This document shows positions 16,919 through 24,022 of a DNA stretch of 50,789 nucleotides, in pieces (within the stretch, counting starts at the first letter, position 1; every line of letters begins with the position of its first letter). Below the pieces are notes generated by a model that saw nothing but the letters and a program-made list of their open reading frames with translations, made no database searches and was not told the DNA's origin. The stretch lies in contig CAMWPB010000033.1 in NCBI GenBank assembly GCA_947176065.1, forward strand, positions 1 through 50,789, written 5' to 3'. Made by a program: the position numbers and the translations under genes. Origin of the DNA: an uncultured Lachnospiraceae bacterium (GTDB lineage Bacteria > Bacillota > Clostridia > Lachnospirales > Lachnospiraceae).

Positions 16919-17974
16919 CTACAACTTTCGACGATATTTTTCCGCATCCCAGTTTAGGAGCGCGTCCTGCTGCCCCCCGCTCAGATAATGCATCTCATGG
17001 GAAAGGTTCGCCGCCTGCACCTGCGCCGCAAAGCTCATCACATTCTCAATCTCCTGCGCTTTCTTCACGCTCTCCGCCAGAATATAAAAATACCCCTTAT
17101 GGCAGACCATCGCCGGAATGCCGTTTTGCTCCATGAAAGCGGTAATATCCGCCGCACAAAAATCATCCGCCAGAAACAATGGCTTTTTCGACCCGTAAAC
17201 CACACAGTCCGGGCAAAAGGCGTGATTCCATTTACCCTCATTCAAAATGTCCCCTGCCCCTGTCTCCCGGGACAAATAACGGTTTTCGGAAAAATATACA
17301 ATTCTGTCCGCAAGCTCAGGTATATCGGCAAAAGCATTCCAAAGCTTTGTCGCGTTGGGGTACGCTTCATAGGAAACCCGCAGATATGTCGCGATTTTTT
17401 CCAGTACCTCCTCCGTCCGTCCGATCACCCTGTCCGCTGAACCGCCGCTCACCACAAGCCCGTGACTTTCTAAAAAAATGATCTCCGGCTCTCCTGCTGC
17501 CTGACAGATTCTATAATAAGTTTCCGCAAGGGCCGCACCGGGTTTCCGATAAGGCACATAAACCGCCTCAGGAAACAGCTCCTCGAGAATTTCCCTGCCG
17601 TCCCTTCTGGCCGTCAGAATATTCACTAACGTGGGATGAGAGTGCAGCGTGTACTTCCCCGTAACCGCATGAAGAAATGTCTCAATGGAGGCGCGCCCGC
17701 CCGCTGACTGCGCTTTTGCAAGAAGTGCATTTCCTGCATCTTCTGTCAGTATAAATCCGTCGCCTGCCTGAATGTTCTCCTTAAAATACTCCGCAATCAG
17801 ACGGTAATCTACTTTTGAATAGCCACTGTTCTCATTTACGTCCGCCAGCTGAACGCCCGAACTTTTTACCAGCATAATCTGATCGTCCAGTTTCACGGAG
17901 GTGTTGCCGCCCCCGGCCTGCGCCAGATCGTTGCGCATGCCCGCGTATCTGGAAATTTTGATAAAACCCTGCAT
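16919..17974 (-). CDS. Class II aldolase/adducin family protein
   Basis: The protein of about 351 residues has an N-terminal class II aldolase domain: LAQAGGGNTSVKL, VKSSGVQL, the metal-binding TLHSHPTLVN (His-x-His) and ESHGLVVSGGS (third metal His). Residues after about 220 form an extra domain with DRIVYFSENRYLSRE, CPDCVVYGSKKPLF and HEMHYLSGGQQDALLNW; the last motif is typical of larger aldolase homologues near sugar-nucleotide genes. The likely reaction is zinc-dependent retro-aldol cleavage or synthesis of a sugar phosphate. GGAG precedes the Met at 17974 by 6 nt, so this start is preferred over the Met four codons upstream. It is the first gene of the operon. Confidence 0.8.
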   Translation of the reverse strand: MQGFIKISRYAGMRNDLAQAGGGNTSVKLDDQIMLVKSSGVQLADVNENSGYSKVDYRLIAEYFKENIQAGDGFILTEDAGNALLAKAQSAGGRASIETFLHAVTGKYTLHSHPTLVNILTARRDGREILEELFPEAVYVPYRKPGAALAETYYRICQAAGEPEIIFLESHGLVVSGGSADRVIGRTEEVLEKIATYLRVSYEAYPNATKLWNAFADIPELADRIVYFSENRYLSRETGAGDILNEGKWNHAFCPDCVVYGSKKPLFLADDFCAADITAFMEQNGIPAMVCHKGYFYILAESVKKAQEIENVMSFAAQVQAANLSHEMHYLSGGQQDALLNWDAEKYRRKL

Positions 17975-17991
17975 ATAATTCTCCATTCCGA

Positions 17992-18011
17992 AACATCCCT
18001 AAAGGGATGTT
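17992..18011 (-). promoter_or_regulatory. Stem-loop in the 5' leader of the aldolase operon
   Basis: AACATCCC (17992-17999) and GGGATGTT (18004-18011) form 8 perfect pairs around a 4-nt loop, ending only about 8 nt before the ribosome binding site of the aldolase gene. No T tract follows. It could influence translation or protect the mRNA 5' end. Confidence 0.4.
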
Positions 18012-18133
18012 CCATTTTAAACCCGGTACCCAAGATTTCTTAATCTAAGATTTAAATATTTCCTATCAAACTATATAAATTATAACAATAATTAGGGATT
18101 TTGACATTAAAAATATTAAAAACTGAATTAACA

Positions 18134-18142
18134 TGTTATAAT
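18134..18142 (+). promoter_or_regulatory. Extended -10 promoter of the DUF3990 operon
   Basis: TGTTATAAT gives a TG-n extended -10 with a perfect TATAAT (18137-18142), 36 nt before the coding start. No -35 box is found at the right distance. Confidence 0.55.
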
Positions 18143-18178
18143 AGACGCAGACTCATGATAGGAATCAAGGAGACCTTT

Positions 18179-18874
18179 ATGAACAGCCTGTATGTTGACT
18201 CTTCCCCGCCTGAAAAAAATCATGTTATGGCTTCAAGCGAAACGATAACTCTATATCATGGCTCTAAAGCAGGGATTCAGGGAACCATAGCCCCTACAAG
18301 CCGTGTCCACTGCGATTTTGGCAGGGGATTTTATATGGGAACAGACAAAACCCAGCCTCTCACATTAATTTGTAATTATCCGCATGCAAAAATTTACACA
18401 TTGCGCGTTAATCTGTCAAACCTTAAAATTTTTGAAATTGAAGTCGGTTTAGACTGGGCCATGTTAGTTGCATACAATCGCGGTAAAATGGAAAGTTTCA
18501 AAGGCTCAGCCGCTTATAATAAATTTGCAAACTTGTGTAAAGATTTTGATATGGTTATCGGTTATATTGCAAACGATAGAATGTTTGTCGTTTTAGATCG
18601 TTTTTTCAATGGGGAAATTACAGACCTTGCGCTCATAAACAGCCTGTCCGCATTGAAACTTGGCAGACAATATGTTGCTCTGACCGAAAAGGCCTGTAAA
18701 AACATAGAAATCCTCAATGTGCAGGAAATCTCAGAAAACGATCGTGCCAGAATAAAACAGGAAAGTGAATCAAATCGCGCAAAAGGAATTTCTCTGGCTG
18801 ATGAAATATGCAAAAAATATCGCAGGGAAGGCCTTTTCTTTGATGAAATATTAAAAGCGGGTGATATAGAATGA
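18179..18874 (+). CDS. DUF3990 family protein, putative ADP-ribosyltransferase-fold toxin
   Basis: The 231-residue product matches DUF3990: ITLYHGSKAGIQG, then CDFGRGFYMGTDKTQPLT, and a central FDMVIGYIANDRMF. The YHGS...GRGFY pattern resembles the R/H and Y positions of ADP-ribosyltransferase folds, so modification of a protein or nucleic acid is possible; the target is unknown. AAGGAGA lies about 6 nt before the ATG at 18179; in-frame upstream Mets lack a site. The stop overlaps the start of the next gene by 4 bp (ATGA). Divergent neighbours and its own promoter make this a two-gene unit of toxin-antitoxin type. Confidence 0.78.
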   Translation: MNSLYVDSSPPEKNHVMASSETITLYHGSKAGIQGTIAPTSRVHCDFGRGFYMGTDKTQPLTLICNYPHAKIYTLRVNLSNLKIFEIEVGLDWAMLVAYNRGKMESFKGSAAYNKFANLCKDFDMVIGYIANDRMFVVLDRFFNGEITDLALINSLSALKLGRQYVALTEKACKNIEILNVQEISENDRARIKQESESNRAKGISLADEICKKYRREGLFFDEILKAGDIE

Positions 18875-19299
18875 AAACTTTAACACGGCAGCAATACCAG
18901 CTTTGCGATATACAGGGACGGCTGTTTGAATTGGCACTCAAAGACGGATATGACTGCCCTGCATTTATAAAGGCTTTTATGAACAGTCAAGCTGCGGCCG
19001 CCCTTGATGACATTTATGACCGACTGCAATGGGCCGGGGAAGAATATATTCTTGAAGAATTAGCCGACGAGGTACACGGTCTGAAAATGGCCGGGGTAAC
19101 GTATACTGCGGAAATCATGTACTGGGCCGGATATACCTATCGCTACTGGCATTATTACACAAAGGAATCCAGCCGTGAAATTTATCAGACTGCAGATGCA
19201 GAAACAATGAATGCATGCTGGCTTGGATTTCATACTCTTGATGTGGAAATGGCCATCGATGATTTAAAGGAAATTCATGCGCAAAAACAGCAGCGTTAA
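18871..19299 (+). CDS. Partner of the DUF3990 protein, unknown family
   Basis: The 142-residue soluble, probably all-helical protein begins MKTLTRQQYQLCDIQGRLFE and is rich in Trp and Tyr in the middle (MYWAGYTYRYWHYYTKESS). I recognise no domain. The 4-bp overlap with the DUF3990 gene implies coupled translation at a fixed ratio, as in toxin-antitoxin pairs. It could be the antitoxin or an immunity protein. Its stop codon overlaps the convergent flavodoxin gene by 4 bp. Confidence 0.65.
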   Translation: MKTLTRQQYQLCDIQGRLFELALKDGYDCPAFIKAFMNSQAAAALDDIYDRLQWAGEEYILEELADEVHGLKMAGVTYTAEIMYWAGYTYRYWHYYTKESSREIYQTADAETMNACWLGFHTLDVEMAIDDLKEIHAQKQQR

Positions 19300-19703
19300 T
19301 CCAGTAAACATCCTAAAATCGGCTCCGTATACTTTTTATCCGCAATATCGTAGGACGAAGACATAACTTTTGCCATCTCCACCTCGATAGCGGATTTATC
19401 TTTTTTTGCTTTTATCATTTTAACAAACATCTTCATCATAAGCTTCGTCGGTGCGGACATTTTCTCATAGTTGAGTCCGCCCGGACAGTAAAATACATCT
19501 GCCCGCTCCAATTTCGGCTCATTGAAATTACATGCAAGCGACTTTTTGACATCCGAAGTAATTGGGCTTGCGCCAACACAGAATACAATCAGCTTTTTCG
19601 CTTCCGGCAATGCAACGCAGTCAGCTCCCGCCGCCTCTGCGATCCATTTCGCATATCGTTTTGTAAAACCTGTCTGTGAATTGTAAATGACGATTGTTTT
19701 CAT
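19296..19703 (-). CDS. Flavodoxin-like domain protein
   Basis: The 135-residue protein begins KTIVIYNSQTGFTKRYAKWIAEAAGADCVAL, the flavodoxin phosphate-binding loop (here SQTGFTK), followed by KLIVFCVGASPITSDVKK and DVFYCPGGLNYEKM. It probably binds FMN and acts in small redox reactions, like flavodoxins of the IsiB/protoporphyrinogen oxidase HemG-like group. It is 57 bp downstream of a MarR gene on the same strand and likely under its control. Confidence 0.8.
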   Translation of the reverse strand: MKTIVIYNSQTGFTKRYAKWIAEAAGADCVALPEAKKLIVFCVGASPITSDVKKSLACNFNEPKLERADVFYCPGGLNYEKMSAPTKLMMKMFVKMIKAKKDKSAIEVEMAKVMSSSYDIADKKYTEPILGCLLD

Positions 19704-19760
19704 CTCCTGATTCTCCTCTTTTCATTATTCTAATATTTGATGACTGTCAGTGCAGGTATT

Positions 19761-20243
19761 TTATTTATCAACAATTTTCTTCTCTAAATTTTCAATTCCC
19801 GCATACATCTTTGATAAAAGAATAAATAACGTTTCAACCTCTTCGTCTGTATAAATTTCAAAAAGATATTGCAGCTCCTCCTGATATTTCGAAAAGTCAT
19901 TCTCAAAAAAATCATTCACCTTATCTGTGGGACAAATACACATGGCTCTTGTATCATATGGGCTTTTCTGAATGATAACAAAGCCCTTCTTTTCCAAAAT
20001 TTCCGCCAGTTTCTTGATATTCTGCCGGGAACAGCCCAATATATTTCCTAACTGTGTAAAAGTCAACGGCTCCTTGGACTGCCGAACTATGGAAAGCAGC
20101 ATAAACTGTTTCAGCGATATCTGCGGAATGTGATTGTCAAAAATCGTCTGCAGTTTGTTTCCGACAATAAACAGACTACTAAATATCGCTTTTCTTTGAT
20201 TTTCCGTTGTGCCTGAAAACCGTGTTACTAAATTTCTTAACAT
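19761..20243 (-). CDS. MarR family transcriptional regulator
   Basis: The 160-residue winged-helix protein has a core of EPLTFTQLGNILGCSRQNIKKLAEILEKKGFVIIQKSPYDTRAMCICPTDK, with the recognition helix SRQNIKK and the beta-wing around DTR. MarR proteins are dimeric repressors released by small ligands or oxidation. The start is ATG 20243, preceded by GGAGGA at 4-6 nt; an ATG four codons upstream contains that site in its own codons. It is followed by the flavodoxin gene, its probable co-regulated target, and preceded by a clear operator. Confidence 0.9.
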   Translation of the reverse strand: MLRNLVTRFSGTTENQRKAIFSSLFIVGNKLQTIFDNHIPQISLKQFMLLSIVRQSKEPLTFTQLGNILGCSRQNIKKLAEILEKKGFVIIQKSPYDTRAMCICPTDKVNDFFENDFSKYQEELQYLFEIYTDEEVETLFILLSKMYAGIENLEKKIVDK

Positions 20244-20262
20244 TTCGTCCTCCATTGGTCTA

Positions 20263-20310
20263 TTAGTAACTTGTTGCGTTTATTATAGTAACAAGTTACT
20301 AATGTGTCAA
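20263..20310 (-). promoter_or_regulatory. MarR promoter with two overlapping operators
   Basis: On the minus strand TTGACA (plus 20305-20310), 17-nt spacer, TATAAT (plus 20282-20287), a perfect consensus. A 16-bp palindrome TAGTAAC-AA-GTTACTA (20286-20301) fills the spacer. A second imperfect copy, TAGTAACTTGTTGCGT, lies at 20264-20279 over the transcription start. The two also form a 13-bp inverted repeat (20263-20275 with 20290-20302). This is what autorepression by a MarR dimer needs. Confidence 0.8.
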
Positions 20311-20339
20311 ATAGAATTTCCTTACCGCTGTATAGTTAC

Positions 20340-21029
20340 TCAGTTAATTACACTCCGCAGGAAATCCTCCACCTCTTGATTAAATTCATCCGGGTTCTTA
20401 TTTGCGATAAAATGGTCTCCCGGAATAACAGTTAATTTTGCATTCGGCATATTTTCCGCAATCATTTCTGTATGCGCCTGTTTAATCATATCTTTTGTGC
20501 CCGCAATCACAAGCGTGGGCGCCTGTATCGCACGCAGCTCTTCGGGTGTGATATTCGGCTCATTCACCATCAATCCCAAAATTTCCATATGGGTTTTTGC
20601 CTCTTTTGACTTTCCGGCAAACAATTTCGCAAACCGATATCCGATTTCTATCGGAATCTGTATGCTTCTTTTAACTCCCTTCGTGTTTAAATTTCCGCCA
20701 TTTAAGATGAGCGCCTTTACTCTATGCGGATATTTCAACGCAAACTTCATGGCGATATTTGCGCCGTCGGAAAACCCCAATATAACCACTTCCGAAATCT
20801 GCAGTCTGTCCATCAATTTCTGTAAGTCCACGGCAAACTGTTCCATCGTAAAGGGAGCCGTCCCCCGCGGAGATTTTCCATGCCCTCTTGTATCCACCGC
20901 AATCACTCTGTATCTATTAGAGAAAAAAGAGAGCTGATTCACAAAATAAGTACCGTCCTCACCGTTTCCGTGCAGAAGAAAAAGCGGTTCCCCTTCGCCC
21001 TGTTCCTGATAATAGAGAGAAATGTCCAT
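20340..21029 (-). CDS. Alpha/beta hydrolase
   Basis: The 229-residue protein has the alpha/beta-hydrolase pattern: oxyanion region LFLLHGNGEDG, VIAVDTRGHGKSPR, nucleophile elbow VILGFSDGANIA (Ser in GFSDG), an acid in VIAGTKDMI and the catalytic His in VIPGDHFIANKNP. It is likely an esterase or lactonase-type enzyme with unknown substrate. It follows the LysR gene by 38 bp on the same strand. Confidence 0.88.
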   Translation of the reverse strand: MDISLYYQEQGEGEPLFLLHGNGEDGTYFVNQLSFFSNRYRVIAVDTRGHGKSPRGTAPFTMEQFAVDLQKLMDRLQISEVVILGFSDGANIAMKFALKYPHRVKALILNGGNLNTKGVKRSIQIPIEIGYRFAKLFAGKSKEAKTHMEILGLMVNEPNITPEELRAIQAPTLVIAGTKDMIKQAHTEMIAENMPNAKLTVIPGDHFIANKNPDEFNQEVEDFLRSVIN

Positions 21030-21067
21030 TGTTATTTATCACCTTTCAAGATTCATTTTTTGTTTGT

Positions 21068-21976
21068 CTACATCGGCAGGGTTTCGTGCAAAGCGCCTCT
21101 CAAATATTTATAGAGAGTATCCGCCGCTAAATTTTTCCCCCGCCCCTGATCGGAAACAATCTGTATAGACCGCCCGGGAATAGCAAAATCTATCGGTATC
21201 CGCACCAGCTTCCCTTCCTCAATCAACGGCTGCGCCGTCTGTCCCGGCACAAAACCGATCCCAAAATTGTTTTCAATGAGGGGCAGCATAAGGCCTGACG
21301 TCTCCACCTCCATATCCGGCTCAAAATCTATGCCATACTGTATAAAAAAGTCCTTATAGAAATCATAAGTCACACTTCCCCTGCCAAGTCCGATCCACGA
21401 ATATTTTTTTACATCCTCCAGCTTCAGAGTCGTTTCACACAAGATTTTGTACTGTGTTCCCGCCACCAGTATTTCCTCAAAATCCAGTATGGTAAAAGCC
21501 GAAACCGCATCCGGCAGCTCATATGGCGTTGTAATTACCGCAAAATCCACCCTGCCCCCAACGAGCTGTTTCATAATTTCGGGTGTTGTATGGTTATGGA
21601 TTTTAATTTTTATTTCCGGGTATTTTTGTCTGAAATGATGCAGGGCATCCAGCAAAAAAAGATGAAGCGCCGTCTCCGTCGTTCCAATCTCTACCGCGCC
21701 GTTTTTGAGGGAACCCGGTCTGCCGATTTCTTCCTGCGCATTGATCAGATGCCTGCAGGCAGCCTCCACATGAGAATAGAGAACTTCCCCTTCCTCCGTC
21801 AATCGGATTCCCCTCGCCTCACGGATAAATAAACGGCACCCCAGTTGGGATTCCAGAAGCTTCATTACACGAGTCACATTGGGCTGGCTGCTGCCCAATG
21901 CCGCAGCAGCTTTTGTCAGGTTCTCGTATTTCGCCACATAATAGAAAATCTTATAGTATTCAAAATTGATATCCAT
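21068..21976 (-). CDS. LysR family transcriptional regulator
   Basis: The 302-residue protein begins MDINFEYYKIFYYVAKYENLT and has the LysR helix-turn-helix (TKAAAALGSSQPNVTRVMKLLESQLGCRLFIR) in the first 60 residues. A periplasmic-binding-protein-like effector domain follows (VEIGTTETALHLFLLDALHHFRQKYPEIKI). The effector is unknown. GGAGAG lies 13 nt before the chosen ATG, while the in-frame TTG start would sit on that site. It is divergent from a MATE exporter across 111 bp, the usual LysR-target geometry. Confidence 0.92.
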   Translation of the reverse strand: MDINFEYYKIFYYVAKYENLTKAAAALGSSQPNVTRVMKLLESQLGCRLFIREARGIRLTEEGEVLYSHVEAACRHLINAQEEIGRPGSLKNGAVEIGTTETALHLFLLDALHHFRQKYPEIKIKIHNHTTPEIMKQLVGGRVDFAVITTPYELPDAVSAFTILDFEEILVAGTQYKILCETTLKLEDVKKYSWIGLGRGSVTYDFYKDFFIQYGIDFEPDMEVETSGLMLPLIENNFGIGFVPGQTAQPLIEEGKLVRIPIDFAIPGRSIQIVSDQGRGKNLAADTLYKYLRGALHETLPM

Positions 21977-22011
21977 ATATATTTTATATCTCTCCAATAT
22001 AACTTATATAT

Positions 22012-22040
22012 TTTTCATATCTAATAAAATGAATTATAAT
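22012..22040 (+). promoter_or_regulatory. Probable promoter of the second MATE gene
   Basis: TTTTCA (22012-22017), 17-nt spacer, TATAAT (22035-22040). The -35 is poor, as expected for a promoter helped by an activator such as the divergent LysR protein. The surrounding 111 bp is very A+T rich. Confidence 0.5.
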
Positions 22041-22087
22041 ACATTGTCAGAAATATGTAAATGAACTGTGGGAAAGGAATCGACATT

Positions 22088-23419
22088 ATGAACAAAGATC
22101 TGACCGTCGGAGAACCAAATAAAATACTGTGGCAGTTCTGCCTTCCTCTTTTTGGCAGCATTATCTTTCAGCAGCTTTACAATATAGCGGACAGCCTGGT
22201 CGCTGGAAAATTTATCGGTGAAAACGCACTGGCTGCAGTGGGAAACAGTTATGAAATCACCCTGATCTTCATTGCCTTTGCCTTCGGCTGCAATATGGGA
22301 TGCTCCGTCATCGTATCCCAATTGTTTGGGGCAAAGGATTATAGCGGACTGAAAACCGCCATATCGACGGCCTGTATTTTCAGCGCTGTCGTATGCGGAA
22401 CACTGATGCTTCTAGGAATACTTGGATGTGACCCGCTGCTTCGACTGATCCGGACACCGGAAGAACTGCTTGCGGACTCAAAACTTTATCTTGATATTTA
22501 TGTATGGGGCCTGCCTTTTGTCTTCTTCTACAACATCGCAACCGGCATTTTCTCCGCTCTGGGGGACTCCAAAACACCCTTCTATTTTCTGGCGGTATCC
22601 TCCACGTCAAATATCGCGGTGGATATCCTGTTTGTAAAAGCTTTTCACATGGGTGTGGCAGGCGTGGCATGGGCTACCTTTTTATGTCAGGGTATTAGCT
22701 GTATACTGGCTGTACTGACCGTATGGCTGCGGCTGAAAAAAATCCCCTGTCAAAATAAACCGGCGCTGTTTGACAGCAATTTGTTGAAAAAAATCGTGGT
22801 GATCGCCATACCGAGCATCTTACAGCAAAGCTTTATCTCCATAGGAAATATATTAATCCAGAGCGTCATCAACGGCTTCGGCCCCTCTGTAATGGCCGGG
22901 TACTCCGCCGCTGTAAAATTAAACAATCTGGTCATTACTTCCTTTACCACAATCGGAAACGGTATTTCCAACTTCGCGGCACAGAACCTCGGCGCCGGAA
23001 AATACAGCCGGCTGAAAGACGGTTTCCGGGCAGGCATCAAAATGGTATGGTGCCTGTGCATTCCTTTCTGCGCCCTGTATATCTTCTTCGGAAAGTATCT
23101 GCTCCTTCTGTTCATGGAAGGAAGCGCAGCGGCAGCTATGCTGACCGGCAGACAGTTTCTGTGGATTCTGTCCCCGTTCTATTTCGTCATATCCGCAAAG
23201 TTGATTGCCGACGGTATTCTCCGGGGCATCAGCGCCATGCGGCAGTTTATGGCAGCCACATTTACAGATCTGATTTTGCGTGTGGTTCTGGCGTTTTTCC
23301 TGTCTGACCTGACACAGAGCGCAATCGGCATCTGGTGCGCATGGCCGGTCGGCTGGGTGATCGCTACGACAATCTCCATCTACTTTTACCGGAGGGCATG
23401 CCAAAAGTTTCCCAAGTAA
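22088..23419 (+). CDS. MATE family efflux transporter
   Basis: The 443-residue membrane protein with about 12 segments begins MNKDLTVGEPNKILWQFCLPLFGSII, then QQLYNIADSLVAGKFIGENALAAVGNSYE, which is the DinF/NorM-type MATE signature. The second lobe has AIPSILQQSFISIGNILIQSVING. It exports an unknown compound using an ion gradient. AGGAATCGACATTATG supports the start at 22088. It is probably controlled by the divergent LysR regulator and is only distantly like the first MATE at 1153-2478. Confidence 0.9.
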   Translation: MNKDLTVGEPNKILWQFCLPLFGSIIFQQLYNIADSLVAGKFIGENALAAVGNSYEITLIFIAFAFGCNMGCSVIVSQLFGAKDYSGLKTAISTACIFSAVVCGTLMLLGILGCDPLLRLIRTPEELLADSKLYLDIYVWGLPFVFFYNIATGIFSALGDSKTPFYFLAVSSTSNIAVDILFVKAFHMGVAGVAWATFLCQGISCILAVLTVWLRLKKIPCQNKPALFDSNLLKKIVVIAIPSILQQSFISIGNILIQSVINGFGPSVMAGYSAAVKLNNLVITSFTTIGNGISNFAAQNLGAGKYSRLKDGFRAGIKMVWCLCIPFCALYIFFGKYLLLLFMEGSAAAAMLTGRQFLWILSPFYFVISAKLIADGILRGISAMRQFMAATFTDLILRVVLAFFLSDLTQSAIGIWCAWPVGWVIATTISIYFYRRACQKFPK

Positions 23420-23471
23420 CAGGTGCGCTCTATAACCGCTGCATATGTAGATACAGCAACAACCAAAACAT

Positions 23472-23924
23472 TTAAAATTTGTACTGCATAAAATTGCCGT
23501 TCTTCACAAAACCGAAATCCGTATAGAGCAGCACTCCCATATCCGAGGCTGTAATCTGTACACAGCCGCAGCCGTACTCCCTTGCCTCCTCTACCACATG
23601 TGACAGCAATGTCTTTGCGATACCCTGCCTACGGTATTCATCGGAAGTATACATACTGGAAAGAAGGCCAATTTTTCCGCTGGGGCAGCTAAAATACGGC
23701 GGCTTTTCCACAAACGACATGCCGCTGGTTCCCACAATTTTCTCTCCGTCAAAGGCCAGCCACGAAACAAATGTGCCGTCCGCCATATGCCGTCGGTAAT
23801 AGTCAAGCAGATTTGGCTTCAAATCTAACTCCTCGGTCGCCCCTTCCTCCCGAAGCTGGCGGATTCTCATTGCGATAAAAATATCCAAATCTTTTGCCGT
23901 CAGTTTTCTGTATTGTATGGCCAT
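23472..23924 (-). CDS. GNAT family N-acetyltransferase
   Basis: The 150-residue protein begins MAIQYRKLTAKDLDIFIAMRIRQLREEG. It has the acetyl-CoA-binding motif DEYRRQGIAKTLLSHVVEEAREYGCGCVQITAS, and ends with a typical GVLLYTDFGFVKNGNFMQYKF. It transfers an acetyl group to an unknown amine. AGGAG lies 8 nt before ATG 23924; the frame is open further upstream but without a site. Confidence 0.9.
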   Translation of the reverse strand: MAIQYRKLTAKDLDIFIAMRIRQLREEGATEELDLKPNLLDYYRRHMADGTFVSWLAFDGEKIVGTSGMSFVEKPPYFSCPSGKIGLLSSMYTSDEYRRQGIAKTLLSHVVEEAREYGCGCVQITASDMGVLLYTDFGFVKNGNFMQYKF

Positions 23925-24022
23925 AAATATCGCTCCTTTCACGTATTTTCTAAACAATGACATATACGGTAATGTCCTTACAGCGAGACTTCCTTTCCCA
24001 ATACTGTAGACCATGAACGACA

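Noticed and set aside
18101..18106. TTGACA as -35 for the DUF3990 promoter
   Set aside because: It is 30 nt from the TATAAT at 18137, far outside the usual 16-18; the extended -10 explains the promoter better.
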